Assembly (NCBI GenBank): GCA_033220425.1
Contig: CM065653.1
Coordinates: 3,100,001-3,164,000 of the forward strand
From: Lepraria neglecta
Lineage: Eukaryota > Ascomycota > Lecanoromycetes > Lecanorales > Stereocaulaceae
Reading direction: 5' to 3'
Length of the DNA stretch: 64,000 nt
Shown here: in pieces, positions 22,801 to 33,132 of the stretch
Position numbering within the stretch: position 1 is the first letter of the stretch
Layout: each line of letters opens with the position of its first letter
Notes under the pieces: generated by a model
Database searches by the model: none
What the model saw: only the letters and a program-made list of their open reading frames with translations
What the model was told of the DNA's origin: nothing
Program-made: the position numbers and the translations under genes

Positions 22801-23740
22801 GTAGATAAATAACGGCGGGGACTATACCACTATTCTATTTGTCCCCTAAACCACCGGAAGGCGCTTCTAATAACAAGCTTCGAGGCGGCGTATTATCATG
22901 ACCAAGGAGCCGTCAGGAAATCCTCGAGGACTAACCGCAAGGCCCCACTAACGACGGGATAAAGATGAGTCAGCACATCTTGGCACCCAATCCAGCAATA
23001 CCACAACAAACAGTACGAGCTTTTCATTCCCGAGCTATCCCGTCACATATCCAGGCCAAAATGGTATCAGTGACCCAGGAACGGCCGCCGGGAAAACGCG
23101 TGACGAAAGCTCCAGTCATATTCGACGCGGTAAGTTGCAAAACTCCGTTCCAGCCCCGGGGTCGCTTGCCAGGCTAATAGGCTCCAGGACGAACAGGAAG
23201 CCCAGCGAGAGGCGGACTTGGCTGCGGCCCGCGCAAAGGCCATGATTCGGGTGCGTCGGAGCTCTCCTCTTCCCCGGCAGCGAACTTACACATCCCCCCC
23301 AACCCAGCTCAAGGCGGAGACTCTGAAAGTGCCATAGACACTACCGGGAATCGGTCGTGCGGCTATAATAGTAAATAAACGAGTGGAGAAGGTTGAACAG
23401 CAAGAAGATGGTCAGCCCTCTACTCAGGCCGTCCTGTCTATCTCCAAGCTTACTTTTCCTATAGCCTAAGCTGACGACGTCAACGATGAGATATGCTTTT
23501 CTAGCCGTTATTCAAGCGATAACGAGAGCGAGATGGCCGAATTCATAGACCGCGATGACGAGTCTTCCTCCGCTGAAGATAGGCTGAGTGATATATCTTT
23601 TGTGGAGGGAGGTGAGGTATCGGATATAGAAGGTGACCAATCGCTATCCCAGTCGCCAATCAGCGAGGATCTGGCTTCGGAGGAGCGCAAGAGCGACGAG
23701 GGCAATCAGACCACCAGGTAGATAGGATATTAGAGAATGA
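19860..23740. mobile_element. Decayed multi-ORF insertion of unknown class
   Basis: Between the two halves of F-box copy 4 lies about 3.9 kb of foreign-looking DNA with three coding blocks: plus strand about 19860-20440 (Pro/Lys/Ser-rich), minus strand about 22740-20770 (the largest, e.g. DNYIAYFANVFGVARYERVK and LGHDYYIMEEALGPGVFLLL), and plus strand about 22965-23720 (acidic, Ser-rich C-terminus). All are broken, with roughly ten breaks in total, mostly of the CAG/CAA to TAG/TAA kind expected from repeat-induced point mutation. I recognise no transposase, reverse transcriptase or integrase, and I found no clear terminal repeats or target duplication; the class is open and the edges are good only to about 100 bases. 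It looks old and inactive. Confidence 0.5.
20532..20557. repeat. Pentanucleotide repeat (ctagc)n
   Basis: About five tandem ctagc units in the decayed insertion. Confidence 0.7.
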
Positions 23741-23879
23741 ATCTTGTTTGCCTGCTACCATTTTACATACAAGTTCGCATTTTACGGTACCTAAGAACTA
23801 ATAACACCCTGACTGGAGGGATGAAAGACCGCGCCGCGGACTTTCATCCATCCTTTCATCCATCCTGTACCATTCCGCA

Positions 23880-24050
23880 AGAAAGACCGAAAACTATTAT
23901 TCCTCTGAAGGAGAGAATCCCACATATCAGGCCTGCCTTATATGATAGGCTATCGCGGAGGAAGGTATTTGCGTTTCTTAAGCAGACGCCAGAGACGACA
24001 TCGAGGTTATTTATTACCATCCATTACACGTTGGTAGGGAGTTCGAGGAG
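23880..24050 (-). pseudogene. F-box/Cys-rich family copy 4, N-terminal (F-box) half
   Basis: On the minus strand, SLPTNV, a stop codon (TAA, 24024-24026), then WMVINNLDVVSGVCLRNANT and FLRDSL are read in one frame. This aligns with SLVDLPTDILWMVIDNLDIV, CLRKSNNFF of copy 2. After about 23900 the similarity ends; the rest of the gene is at 19850-19263. So this is the other half of the split gene, with its own in-frame stop inside the F-box. Confidence 0.6.
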
Positions 24051-24074
24051 TTGAGAGCTCATCACGGTCAAGCC

Positions 24075-24180
24075 CGGCTTTGCCTCCTCTTCAAAGCCAA
24101 GAGATCACTTCGGTTCGAGTATTTAGGTAATCAGGCATGAGTTGTTTTCATAGTGCAACACAAGGATCAAGATAACGTGA
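24075..24180 (-). repeat. Duplicated flank of the F-box family (partial copy b)
   Basis: This stretch shares about 25 bases (tcttcaaagccaagagatca) and the following order of motifs with the start of the copy at 24310-24530. It is adjacent to the F-box half at 23880-24050. Confidence 0.55.
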
Positions 24181-24309
24181 GACGTGCAAGACGTTTCGAC
24201 TGTGTTATTGTGGTGTAAAGCTGAGAGAAGCGCTGATGCTGGAGATGAGATGAGGTTTGGGATAAAGATTGAGAAAGCTTAAAATGCCCATTCGCATACA
24301 GCTTGTGAG

Positions 24310-24530
24310 TGTCATGCAGGGTGATGCATCCTCTTCAAAGCCAAGAGATCACCTTCTCGAGTATTCATGCAGTCAGTGATCAGTCGTTGTCGCAGTAGAT
24401 TGCAAGGATCGATCCTAATGATCTGAATGCCGGTGGGTATCGAATTCTTTCCTGCCCATTCGAAGATTTTTCATATGCTTGAAATTTGCGCAAAGTCACG
24501 CAACATAGCTAGTATGAGAACACATAGACT
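24310..24530 (-). repeat. Duplicated flank of the F-box family (copy c)
   Basis: Homologous over about 200 bases to 18915-19125. It ends directly at the stop codon of the acyl-CoA synthetase gene (24531), so that gene's 3' UTR would run through the repeat. Confidence 0.65.
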
Positions 24531-26603
24531 TCATTGCAAGCCTTTACCTTCTCTGACAAGCTTCAGGCCTTCTTCCTTGAGCTTGAATTTCTGTATCTTC
24601 CCGCTTGCAGTCTTTGGATAGTTATCTACCCAGAAGACATACTTGGGCGCTATGAACATTATAAGCCATAGCAATTACATCAAGGGGGCACAGAAGGAGA
24701 GTACTTCGGACATACCCAAATGATGACTCAGTTTCTCCCTCACCCAACCTCTAATTTGCTCAGAGGTCACACTTGTTCCCTGCTGCGCTATTACAAACGC
24801 AGCAACTACCTCACCGTACCTCTCGTCAGCTAGACCGACAACACTCACCTCTTGTACTTCTGGGTGAGCAAAAAGGCAGTTTTCGACTTCAAGAGGGTGG
24901 ATGTTTTCCCCGCCTTTGATGATGAGGTCTTTTATTCGACCAGTGATTTTGACGTAGCCTTCCGCATCCATTTCTGCTTCATCACCAGTATGCATCCAGA
25001 CTTTGCCCGTATCATCTGGTATCATTACTTCGGCTGTTCGGTCATGGTCACCCCAATATTCTTTCATGACTAGGTAGCCGTTGACAGCCAACTCGCCCTT
25101 TTGACCTACGGGGAGGATCTTGGTGTGGTCTGCAGGATCGACGACCTTGGCTTCGACGTGCGGTAATAGTTTTCCCACACTGTCGATGCGCTTTTCTAGT
25201 GGGTCGTTCGTGGTTGTCATTGCAGAAACAGGACTCGTCTCCGTCATGCCGTAGCAAATGGTTAGTTCGGTTAGGTTCAGGATTTTGTGTAGTTTCCGCA
25301 TTAGTTCGGCTGGGATGCTAGAGCCTGCTGCTATGCCTGTTCGGAGCTGCTCGAACCCTTCGTATGGTATTGTGCCATTATGCAAAAGCTCAAGCTCGGC
25401 GATGAACATTGTCGGCACCCCGTAGAGGGCTGTGCATTTCTCTTCTTGCACACTTTTGAGGGTTGCATGAGGATCGAATGCTTCCGTGGGGAAGACGATC
25501 ACTGAGCCGTGAGTGGCTGTCGCCATGTATCCTAGTATGCAGCCGAAACAGTGGAATAGTGGTGGAGGACAGCACACTATGTCATGTTCTGTGAGGAGCA
25601 TTCGGTCGCCGATGCTGTTGCCATTATTCAGGATTGAACGATGAGATAGGCATGCGGCTTTCGGGGTGGAGGTTGTGCCTGAGGTGAACTGGATATTTAC
25701 TATCTCATCAGGATGTAGAGACTGGCGAGGTAGTGAGTCGAGAGATCGACCGTCGTAGAGGATAGAGTTGTAGTTCCAGGTTGGCATCAGGGCGGATGCA
25801 TTCACACGCCCCTGGGAATTGTCGACGATTATGACTTCTCGGAGAGACGGTACGGCTTCGGACTCGAGCTTGTGGGATTGGAGGTCGGGTATGAGTTGCT
25901 GTAGGAGTGGGACATTTGATCGAGGTTCTTTTCGCGGTAGGTTTGCCTCAGTGCCGATGATCATGTGCGAAGCCTCGAGGTGGGCGAGAGCGGATATGAC
26001 TTGTTGGGCATTGAAACCGGGATTTAGGGGGACCTGGCGAAATTTAGCATTTGAAATGTCTTGGGCCTTAGGAGGTAACAACAGGTTCCACTCACAAGTA
26101 TCGCCCCAATCTTGAAAAGACCGTATGTAGCCTTCCACCACATCAGCCATACATTTCCATGCTATATCCCAGGCCTCATACAATAGCGTACTCAATATTA
26201 TTGCCCAGCGATACAGCTACCCGATCGCCCTTCTTCACTCCTCTTGATAGCAACCCTCGGGCCAACTCACTGCTTCTCTTGTTTAATAAATCGTATGTAA
26301 GACGTGTTCGTTGATGTCGTGAGATGACACTGCACCACCAGTCACTTATAGCTCTGCATGCTACGCCCTTTATTGCTTACGCTGTGCGGTCTCCAAACCT
26401 CGACACAATGGAATCGAAGTGCTCGCCGACGGTCTGCTCGAGCAGTGGAGGCTGTACATTGTCAGCTGAGTTGCAATGACTGAAGAGGACCTTGGGCTTG
26501 CCTCTTGGGGGCCTCGAGAATAAGACTTAGTCAAGAGGCATCGACGACATAGCTTTGGCTGGACGCGGGCCAGGTTGGCCAGCGGTCTCAAAGCTCGCCG
26601 CAT
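24531..26603 (-). CDS. Acyl-CoA synthetase, mitochondrial ACSF2-like
   Basis: It activates a fatty or other carboxylic acid to the acyl-CoA through an acyl-AMP. Six exons (26603-26502, 26451-26381, 26329-26182, 26131-26096, 26033-24716, 24649-24531) give 597 residues; exon 4 is 36 nt. Intron 1 (26452-26501) starts with GC rather than GT: GAG/GCAAGC..TACAG, phase 0. The first 30 residues are Arg/Leu-rich with no acids, a likely mitochondrial presequence. Motifs: [40 protein letters not shown], the ATP loop [40 protein letters not shown], and the C-terminal catalytic lysine in [13 protein letters not shown]. The last exon is needed for that lysine. No peroxisomal C-terminal signal (ends GKGLQ). 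Substrate chain length cannot be told. Confidence 0.9.
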
Positions 26604-26793
26604 GGTCGCTGGGCATTGATGCCGTTGGACTGCTGTAGAGTTGAGAGCATGGAAGACTTGGGTTGTCGTTCAAATGCGGAGATACCTCGGATTTAACCGC
26701 TAGATTTTGTGCTCGCCCTCTGTACATACAAATCTTTATAAATATTTCCAACTTTCACTTTTATGGCATAGCCTTCCAGTATTGTCTTCATCT

Positions 26794-27276
26794 CTAAGGT
26801 ATCCTCTCGCCCCCCTTAATCTGTGATGCTGGCGATGCACAAGTCCCATTGCAGCGATTCGCATGCGAATTCCAATAAACCGTCAACTCCCCCTTCGAGA
26901 CATCATTAACCCCAATGGTCACCAAAGTCGGGATGCTCCCACACTTCTTGCATCCATGCTCCTGCAGCTTCTGAACCAGAACCTTCAGTTCAGCTCCCGT
27001 TGCATTCGCTCCGTTCTGCAAGAATGCGCAAAGACCGCCATTGCTTTTGTTCTGGTCCGGCGCTCCTGGAAGAAATGCGATTTTGGTTCCGTCGTCGTAT
27101 TATGTTTGGTCGTCCATTACGGTGTTCATAAATTGTGCTATGCGGTATAGGCCATCGTCGATTTCGGATTGTTGGATGCTGCATTCGTTGGCGCCTTTGC
27201 AGTCGATGCCTAGGCCGAGTATGGTGGGGGCGAATAGTGATATCGTGAATGCGAAAGTGATGGCTTTGGAGAACAT
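26794..27276 (-). pseudogene. KP4-like killer-toxin family gene, broken
   Basis: The minus strand shows a member of the KP4 family, small secreted cysteine-rich proteins named after a fungal-virus killer toxin and widespread in ascomycete genomes. Parts: a hydrophobic signal-peptide-like N-terminus, a Cys-bearing segment after it (GLGIDCKGANECS), a central GGLCAFLQNG, and a C-terminal HGCKKCGSIP. The copy appears broken, with about one break, and the rest of the family sequence is well kept, so the loss is probably recent. It is treated here as a fossil. Confidence 0.7.
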
Positions 27277-27928
27277 TTTTTCTGCAAAGAGTGAGGCTAT
27301 CTGCAGTAAATATATGAGGTGAGGGATCTTATGGGCTTTGGACGGATGGCGGAGACTGGCTCATGCTTTCGATGAATGCTCGAATCCCCTGAGACATTGA
27401 TATGTCGAAATTTAAATCGTCAATAAATTCCGAGATAATAGCGTCTCACTAGAGTTATTATGCGACGTTTTGAGCCTCCTCCTCGAAGCGGCTATTGTTG
27501 TTTGCGACGCGCAAGGCGAATTTACCACGTGGCTACCCAGCGGTCTCGCCTTTACGTAAAACAGGTCAAGCTGTCGGTGTTTATAGCTTTCTAGGCATGA
27601 TTTGGACTAAGACTCGAGCTTTGTGCGACCCGCGTCGATGGGTGATGAAGCAGTAGACGTTTGACGACAAGCATTGAACGACTCTCATACGGCGCATAAT
27701 CAAAAGAGGCGAAGGGAAAGTAGGCCACGAGCTTCCAAAGAGTGCTGAGTGCGGATGATCGACTTTCCATTAGTAAAGGAGAGATATAGAAATTGGTCTT
27801 GAAGTTCGTGGCTGACCTGGAAGAATTGAATTCTTGAGAAGGCAGCCATGTGAACGTGTGCACTACGTGTGACAACGTCTAGGAATTCAGAAAAGTTCGA
27901 AGAACCAAGTCAAATGCTTCATAAAGGC
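27277..27928. other. Intergenic spacer
   Basis: About 650 bases between the KP4-like relic and the membrane-protein cluster; no convincing coding signal, repeat or RNA was seen. Confidence 0.4.
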
Positions 27929-28814
27929 TCATCTACCAGAAAGCTCGTGCCTCTTTGCCCCCGACGAGCCTTCCAACTCCTCCGCATATCGTGGTAATTC
28001 TTCTCTTTCAGTGATCACATGCGGGTTCGTCATGCCAGTCCCGATCTGCTGCTGTGGGATTGCCGCATCCTTATCGCCAGGAAAGCCTGAGAACTGTTCT
28101 TGAACAGCAGGAGCACTGGAGTCTCCCATAACTCTTGTCCTACTTCTACAGTAGTAAAACAGGAATGCGACGAAGGCGAGCGTTATTAGGCCAAGAAGTA
28201 CGCCAGGTCCGATCCCTATTTTGACAGAGGAGCTAAGACCCACTGACGCTGGCTGAGGACCGGGAAGCGACGGAAGAGATGTCGGTCCAGATGTCCTGGA
28301 AGAGACGGCGGAGGATTGGACGATTGCTGATTGGGTAGTATCAGTTGAAGGTTGGTTCGTTGAGGAAATCCTTGTAGTAGCAGTTGCCACAAATACTGCA
28401 GATACCGATTCTTTGGATGCGCTAGATGCTGAGCTTATGAAGAAGAAGTCTGGAGGTTCGACAACAGACGTCACGATCTGCGCAGATGCAATCACCTCTG
28501 ACGTAGGTATACTCGTAATGGACGTAAGTGCTGAAGGCGTTATTATGTCGACGATGAAGAAACTGGCCTGATGAATCGATTAGCAAAAGACAGAATTACC
28601 AAATGCAAACTTGCTCAATATAATGGCAAACTAAGCAAGTACAATTACCATCGCGAAGTTCTCGGTTCAAGTGCTATCGTGCTTGATCGAGCACAATTAA
28701 AATTTGGGGGTGGTTCAAACGTATGACGCTCCAACGCGAACGTACCTCTGTGGGCTGAGGTTGGCGATCAGTCGAAACAGCAGTCGCGGATTCGACAGGA
28801 GCAAGAGCAGCCAT
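27929..28814 (-). CDS. Single-pass membrane protein, cluster member A
   Basis: Likely exons 28814-28746 and 28567-27929 (235 residues), joined across a 178-nt intron that may hide another exon. The predicted N-terminus (MAALAPVESATA) is not a classic signal peptide. The ectodomain is Ser/Thr-rich (about residues 45-120). The shared block GLSSSVKIGIGPGVLLG starts one membrane helix (LGLITLAFVAFLFYY), followed by a basic stop-transfer (CRSRTR). The cytoplasmic tail has FSGFPGDKDAA, also seen in member B, and REELPRYAEELEGS with RHEL, a motif repeated in members D and E. The layout (heavily O-glycosylated outside, one helix, short tail) is that of cell-wall stress sensors, but no known sensor domain is present. 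Confidence 0.65.
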
Positions 28815-29420
28815 AGAAAGAAGGTTTCAGCAACCACTGAGCGCGAGTCAGCGGATTAGATACTTGTGCTGCAATGAGTTGTTATGCCAACGTGGGAGAA
28901 ATCAAAAGGATCGATGCTCCATCCCAAACAGAAACATGGTCGGCCTGAGTATGAGTGCATAGAGATTCATGTGCGGCACAGAATCCAGCTAGTGCAAGCG
29001 ATTGGGAACTGGGCGGCAAAGTTTCTTTCACATGATTGGATATCGACACCTCACGAACGAGCCTTATGGATCCTTCGACCCAGAAGTAAATGACGCCCTC
29101 CCTTCATTTCAGAGTCGGGTTCGCATCCAATCCTACCCGACATCTATACCAAGACAGAATTCATCTCTAAGAGATTGATTCTTCTTGTGATGAATCAGGA
29201 TCAGAAAGGAATATCAATCTATTGAGCTGGCTTTGGCTTTTCCCCACTACCACGCTATCGTCTTCAAATGACACGTTTCAAAACTTCGGACATGAGTTAC
29301 GAAAGACCTCGGGTTGTTGAGGGAAATCAGAGCCAACTTTGGTTTATGTACTGCGGCTGACGACTTGTGGCGTTCCGTCATGGGCGAACATCCAGCTTTC
29401 TCGAGCACCAAGCACTTTCA
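28815..29420. other. Intergenic, duplicated promoter-like DNA
   Basis: No gene. Parts of 28890-29090 resemble 32930-33110 in order (a ctccatcc...gaa..cat stretch, gagatt, gtgcggcaga, then gatccttc...gaagtaaa), as if the tandem duplication that made the membrane-protein cluster copied 5' flanks too. Confidence 0.4.
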
Positions 29421-30330
29421 TCATAGGTATCTCATGACTGGTGCATCACCATATCGTTCATACAGCATAGCCGGGTCCTTATCACCCGGAAACCCCTGAA
29501 ACGGCTCTTCCTCCACCTGATGCATAACTAGCATAGACAACCGAAGTTTATGTTTGAGGCCACGATACATAAGTCCTGCCACTATGGCAAGAAACACAAC
29601 GCCAAGTGGTAAGGATAAGCCAATTGCCAGTTTGGCAGAGGAGTTTAGGCTGGATGATTCGTCGTCCGAAGGAGAAGAGAATCCTCCACCAGTCGTGGAA
29701 CCGCTCGGCGGTGTCTGTATGTCTGTCGCAGAGCTAGGGACCGCAGGGCTCGAAGCTGGAGACTCAGAAGCCGCAGAACTTGCTGGTGCAGAAGTCGAGG
29801 CCAAGGCTTTGACGTCGGAAGGCGCAAAGGTGCCACATGATGTGCAAGCGGCAGTGTTGGAGCTTTGATCTTGACATATTGCGATGCAGATGAAATTAGG
29901 GAGAGTGCCTTGATGTTGCTCTATATTCGCTGGCGCTGAGTCGTTGGCGCAAAAGCAGCTGTGAGTGAGGGAAGACTGTCGAAAGCGAAATTCAGCGGAG
30001 GCCAAAAGCACAGATGCATTGAAGGCATGATACCAGTGATGTTTGATCATGATTCAGGGGCTAAGAGAAAGCTTACCCCGGAGCACTCGTTGGTTTTGGT
30101 GTTACTAACTCCACCGCAAAGGAGCGGGCAGTTGGCCTCCTCTTGTTCGCACCATTGATCTGGGAGTTATCAGCAAGTGTGACGGAATGTCTAATAATCA
30201 GAAACGCGATAACATACTTTTGGTGGTAAGGCTTATTGGGATGGGATCGAGACTAGGTGTCAATGTAGAGGTAGCAGATGGAGAAGAGGTAGCGGGCTTG
30301 GTTGTGGTAGCGATTGTAGCGCAGAGAAAG
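29421..30330 (-). CDS. Single-pass membrane protein with Cys-rich ectodomain, cluster member B
   Basis: The last exon (29975-29421) and the one before it (30159-30077) are firm; an upstream Thr/Ser/Pro-rich exon ends at 30218 and its start (and the signal-peptide exon) is unresolved. The spliced ectodomain reads WCEQEEANCPLLCGG, NECSG, SLTHSCFCANDSAPAN, NFICIAICQ, CTSCG: a pattern of paired cysteines like the fungal DUF7707-type secreted domain. A Ser/Pro-rich stalk leads to SLNSSAKLAIGLSLPLG and one membrane helix, then a tail with FQGFPGDKDPA shared with member A. It is the only member with this Cys-rich head. Function unknown; adhesion or sensing is inferred from the layout. Confidence 0.65.
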
Positions 30331-30787
30331 CGATGATTAACCAGTATAATAATAAAATCGTGACATAAGCTCACGTACAAGCCAGAATCAAAACAACCAG
30401 GACATTAGAGATGGATGCAATCGGTTACGATGGCAGTGACGACCAAGATGGTAGTCACTGACTAAATAGCGATGGGCGAGAGGAAGTAGGTGGAGCGAGG
30501 CAGCAGAGAAGCTGAAGAGCTTAAACAAGCTTATGCATCCCTCAGCCTCACCGCGCCGTCCGCGTCTTTTTCAATGGGAAATGCACATTAAGCACCCATC
30601 ATACCTGAATGCTTTCAATCTTTAAGCACTAGATACTGACAAACGGATCGACAACGCTCCACTCTCTCCACAACAGGCTTTTCAGATCGTGCGGCTTTCA
30701 AACCAGCTAATGCGAGCCAATTGATCCTGGCGGTAAACCGCCAATCATTATTGGGCCTTACCTTGCCTAACTCAAACAAGCCTTTTC

Positions 30788-31420
30788 TCAGACACAGACA
30801 GCTGCATTCTTCCTGTCTATCTCAGTCGCGCCTATCGATGATGTACCAATCTCGACAGCACTTTTCCCCGCTTCCGACCCTCTACTCTGAGAACCCAAGG
30901 TCTTCTCTGCCTCACGCACAGTGGACCCTACTCGCCATGTCATCACAATACCCTCACTTATTGGCCGCAAGCTCGGCTCAGATTTGAAGCGGTGTTATGC
31001 TAAGAGTATCATGGCCCCGAGGAAGAGAACGCCCAGTAGTACAAGGTTACCGATGGCTATCTTTGTAGAGGAGTCTAGTCCTGATAACGGAGTCGACAAG
31101 ACTGACGCAGCGGACGCGGCCAAGAGGCTCGAGGTCGAGATAGATTGACTTTCGAGGGAAGCGCACTGGCCGTTCGAGCTATGGGGCAGGATTGTACTCA
31201 AGATTGTTACTGTGGTAATTGAACTTGCGGGGACGTCGGACTGAGTCGGAGGAAGAAGTACGGTCCCGCTTTCGGTCGGGAAGAAGGCTGTCCCCGCCTT
31301 AGAAGCGGCTGCCACCCTTGCAGCTGCCTCTTCTGAACCTGCCTGACTTGCAGTAGCCGCCATTGTTTGAATTATGGCCTCTTGACTCGGAGCAGCGTTA
31401 GGGTCCGTGTTTATATCCAT
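30788..31420 (-). pseudogene. Membrane protein cluster member C, tail cut off by a stop
   Basis: From the ATG at 31420 a Ser/Thr/Ala-rich ectodomain runs into GLDSSTKIAIGNLVLLG and a membrane helix ending ILLA. There a TAA (30995-30997) stops the frame, but the same frame stays open for 69 more codons (HRFKSEPSLRPISEGIVMTW onward) to 30788 and looks like a cytoplasmic tail. CAA to TAA would explain the stop. As it stands the product would be anchored in the membrane with no tail. An upstream exon with a signal peptide is expected (an acceptor TTGCAG lies near 31440) but was not located. Confidence 0.55.
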
Positions 31421-31859
31421 TCTTCGATCCAATTTGACACTGCAAGAAGTTGGTTCCGCAGTCAAGTAGTCAAAGCGCTATTCTGAGCATGGTGGAGTCA
31501 GCCACAGAGTATCCCGGGATGTTATCGAGTCGCAGCAGTAAAAATGCGTTATTGCAATTCAGACGAACGGCGAAAAAGCACAGGATTAGACTGCATGGGT
31601 TTCCCAGAGGCTTCTGACCACAATATAGACGTACTTCGGTAGTTTGGATCTTGGTAGTGGCCGCAAGGCAAGGTTGATGGCACCAATGGTGTTGTCTAGA
31701 GCATTCTCTGCTAGCTGGGTGACCATTCGTGCTCAGTACGATAATAGAGAAAACTGTTTATGCACCGAAAGCGCTTGGACGACATGCCCCCCGGATAGTG
31801 ATGATATATAAAAGGCCCAGGTATCTCATTTAGGGTCACTCTTAGCAGGGAACTCATCT

Positions 31860-32025
31860 CCCTCTACCCGTGCCGAGCCTTCCAACTCCTTCGCATACCG
31901 CGGTACAGGAAGTTCATGCCTCTTCACCCCAGGATAACCCTCCAACTCCTTCGCGTACCGTGGTACAGGAAGTTCATGTCTCTGTACCCGTGGCGAACCT
32001 TCCAATTCTTCTACAAACCGCGATG
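31860..32025 (-). repeat. 60-bp coding tandem repeat in the tail of member D
   Basis: A 60-base unit occurs about 2.5 times; on the minus strand it encodes RHELPVPRYAKELEGS plus four variable residues. Related single units occur in the tails of members A and E. Confidence 0.75.
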
Positions 32026-32519
32026 TTCCTTCTGATTCACTGGTTTTGCGCGGCTTCCAGAAGCCCCACCAACTGCGTTATTGTGAAAGACCGTGGGATG
32101 GTTCCTCAGCAGTGGGCGTTACCACTTCCTTCACTGATCTTCTGTTTCTGCGGTGATGAACTAGGAATGCGATGAATGCGAGTATCATAACGCCTAGCGG
32201 TATACCTAGGCCGATGCCTATCTTGGCGGAAGATTTTAGGCCTGTTGATATTGGCTGAGAGATGGGTGGAGGTGATGTTGGTAGAATTGTAGGGGCCGGT
32301 GACGAGGTAGATGTAGGTGAAGAAGCCTTTGAAGGGACGGTGGAAGGTTGGAGCATTGCTGAGTTGGTTGTACCAGTTGTGAACTTCTCCGTGAGGAAGA
32401 CAGTTGTGTAGGGGGCATCGAGTGCTGATTCTCCGACGCTGAAGCCACGGACTGGATGGAAAGTTCGTAGATAGATAGTGTACTGGATTCGGTGGGGAAG
32501 GTAAGTATCTGGGGGAGCA

Positions 32520-32603
32520 GGGAATTGGATTGGAGGATTAGGGAATTGGAGTAGAGGGCTAGGGAATTGGACTGGTCGATTTGGGAAGCGGACTGGAAAA
32601 GTA
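32520..32603 (-). repeat. 21-bp minisatellite x 4 in member D
   Basis: Four 21-base units beginning gggaattgg (the last gggaagcgg) at 32520, 32541, 32562 and 32583 encode heptads starting QFP or RFP in the ectodomain. Confidence 0.8.
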
Positions 32604-33132
32604 AGGAATCGTACTAGTGAAATGATTAGCACAAGCTCGAGTCGCGGATATGATACGTTGAAAGATAGCATAGCGAAGCAGACGTTGCGAAATAACAGGC
32701 TGGCAGTAAGGAAGCGGAAGGATAAGTGGACAGTGCTGGATCCGATTGCCACGAGTAGTTTGTGGAGCATCAAGGATTATAAGATTTTGTCAACGCATTA
32801 TAATCGTAGGTGAACTTACATCTGTAGCTGAAGCGGCAGCCGTGGGTAGAACGAGAAAGTGACCAAGAAGCTTATGTGAGTGGAACCTTCGTGCTGCAAC
32901 GCATTGCCATTCAAACAGGAAGATTGACAACGAACGCTCCCATCCTGAGCAGAAGCATTTTCAGCTCAAACAAAAGGTATTAGAGATTGGCGGGGCCACA
33001 GAACGCCTAGGGCAAGCCAGCTGTACTGTGCGGCAGAGCAGTTTCAATTCAATATTGGCTGTCGACGCGTAGGTAACTCTATTGATCCTTCAGCGATGAA
33101 GTAAACCATACTATACGTACGACCTTGTTTAT

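Larger units (their letters stand above)
31826..32770 (-). pseudogene. Membrane protein cluster member D, tail cut off by a stop
   Basis: ATG at 32770 (MLHKLLVAIGSS, aligning with MLFNLLVLLAAV of member E) begins a hydrophobic N-terminus. A stretch of four QFP-x4 heptads follows, then a Ser/Thr/Pro stalk, then GLKSSAKIGIGLGIPLG and one membrane helix with a basic flank (HHRRNRR). The frame stops at TAA 32078-32080 (after SHGLSQ), but continues in the same frame to 31826 as RSWWGFWKPRKTSESEG, matching QGWRGLWTSREVSEMEG of member E, and then RHELPVPRYAKELEGS-type repeats of 20 residues. So the tail is preserved behind one stop. The KNH domain of member E is not recognisable here. Confidence 0.6.
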
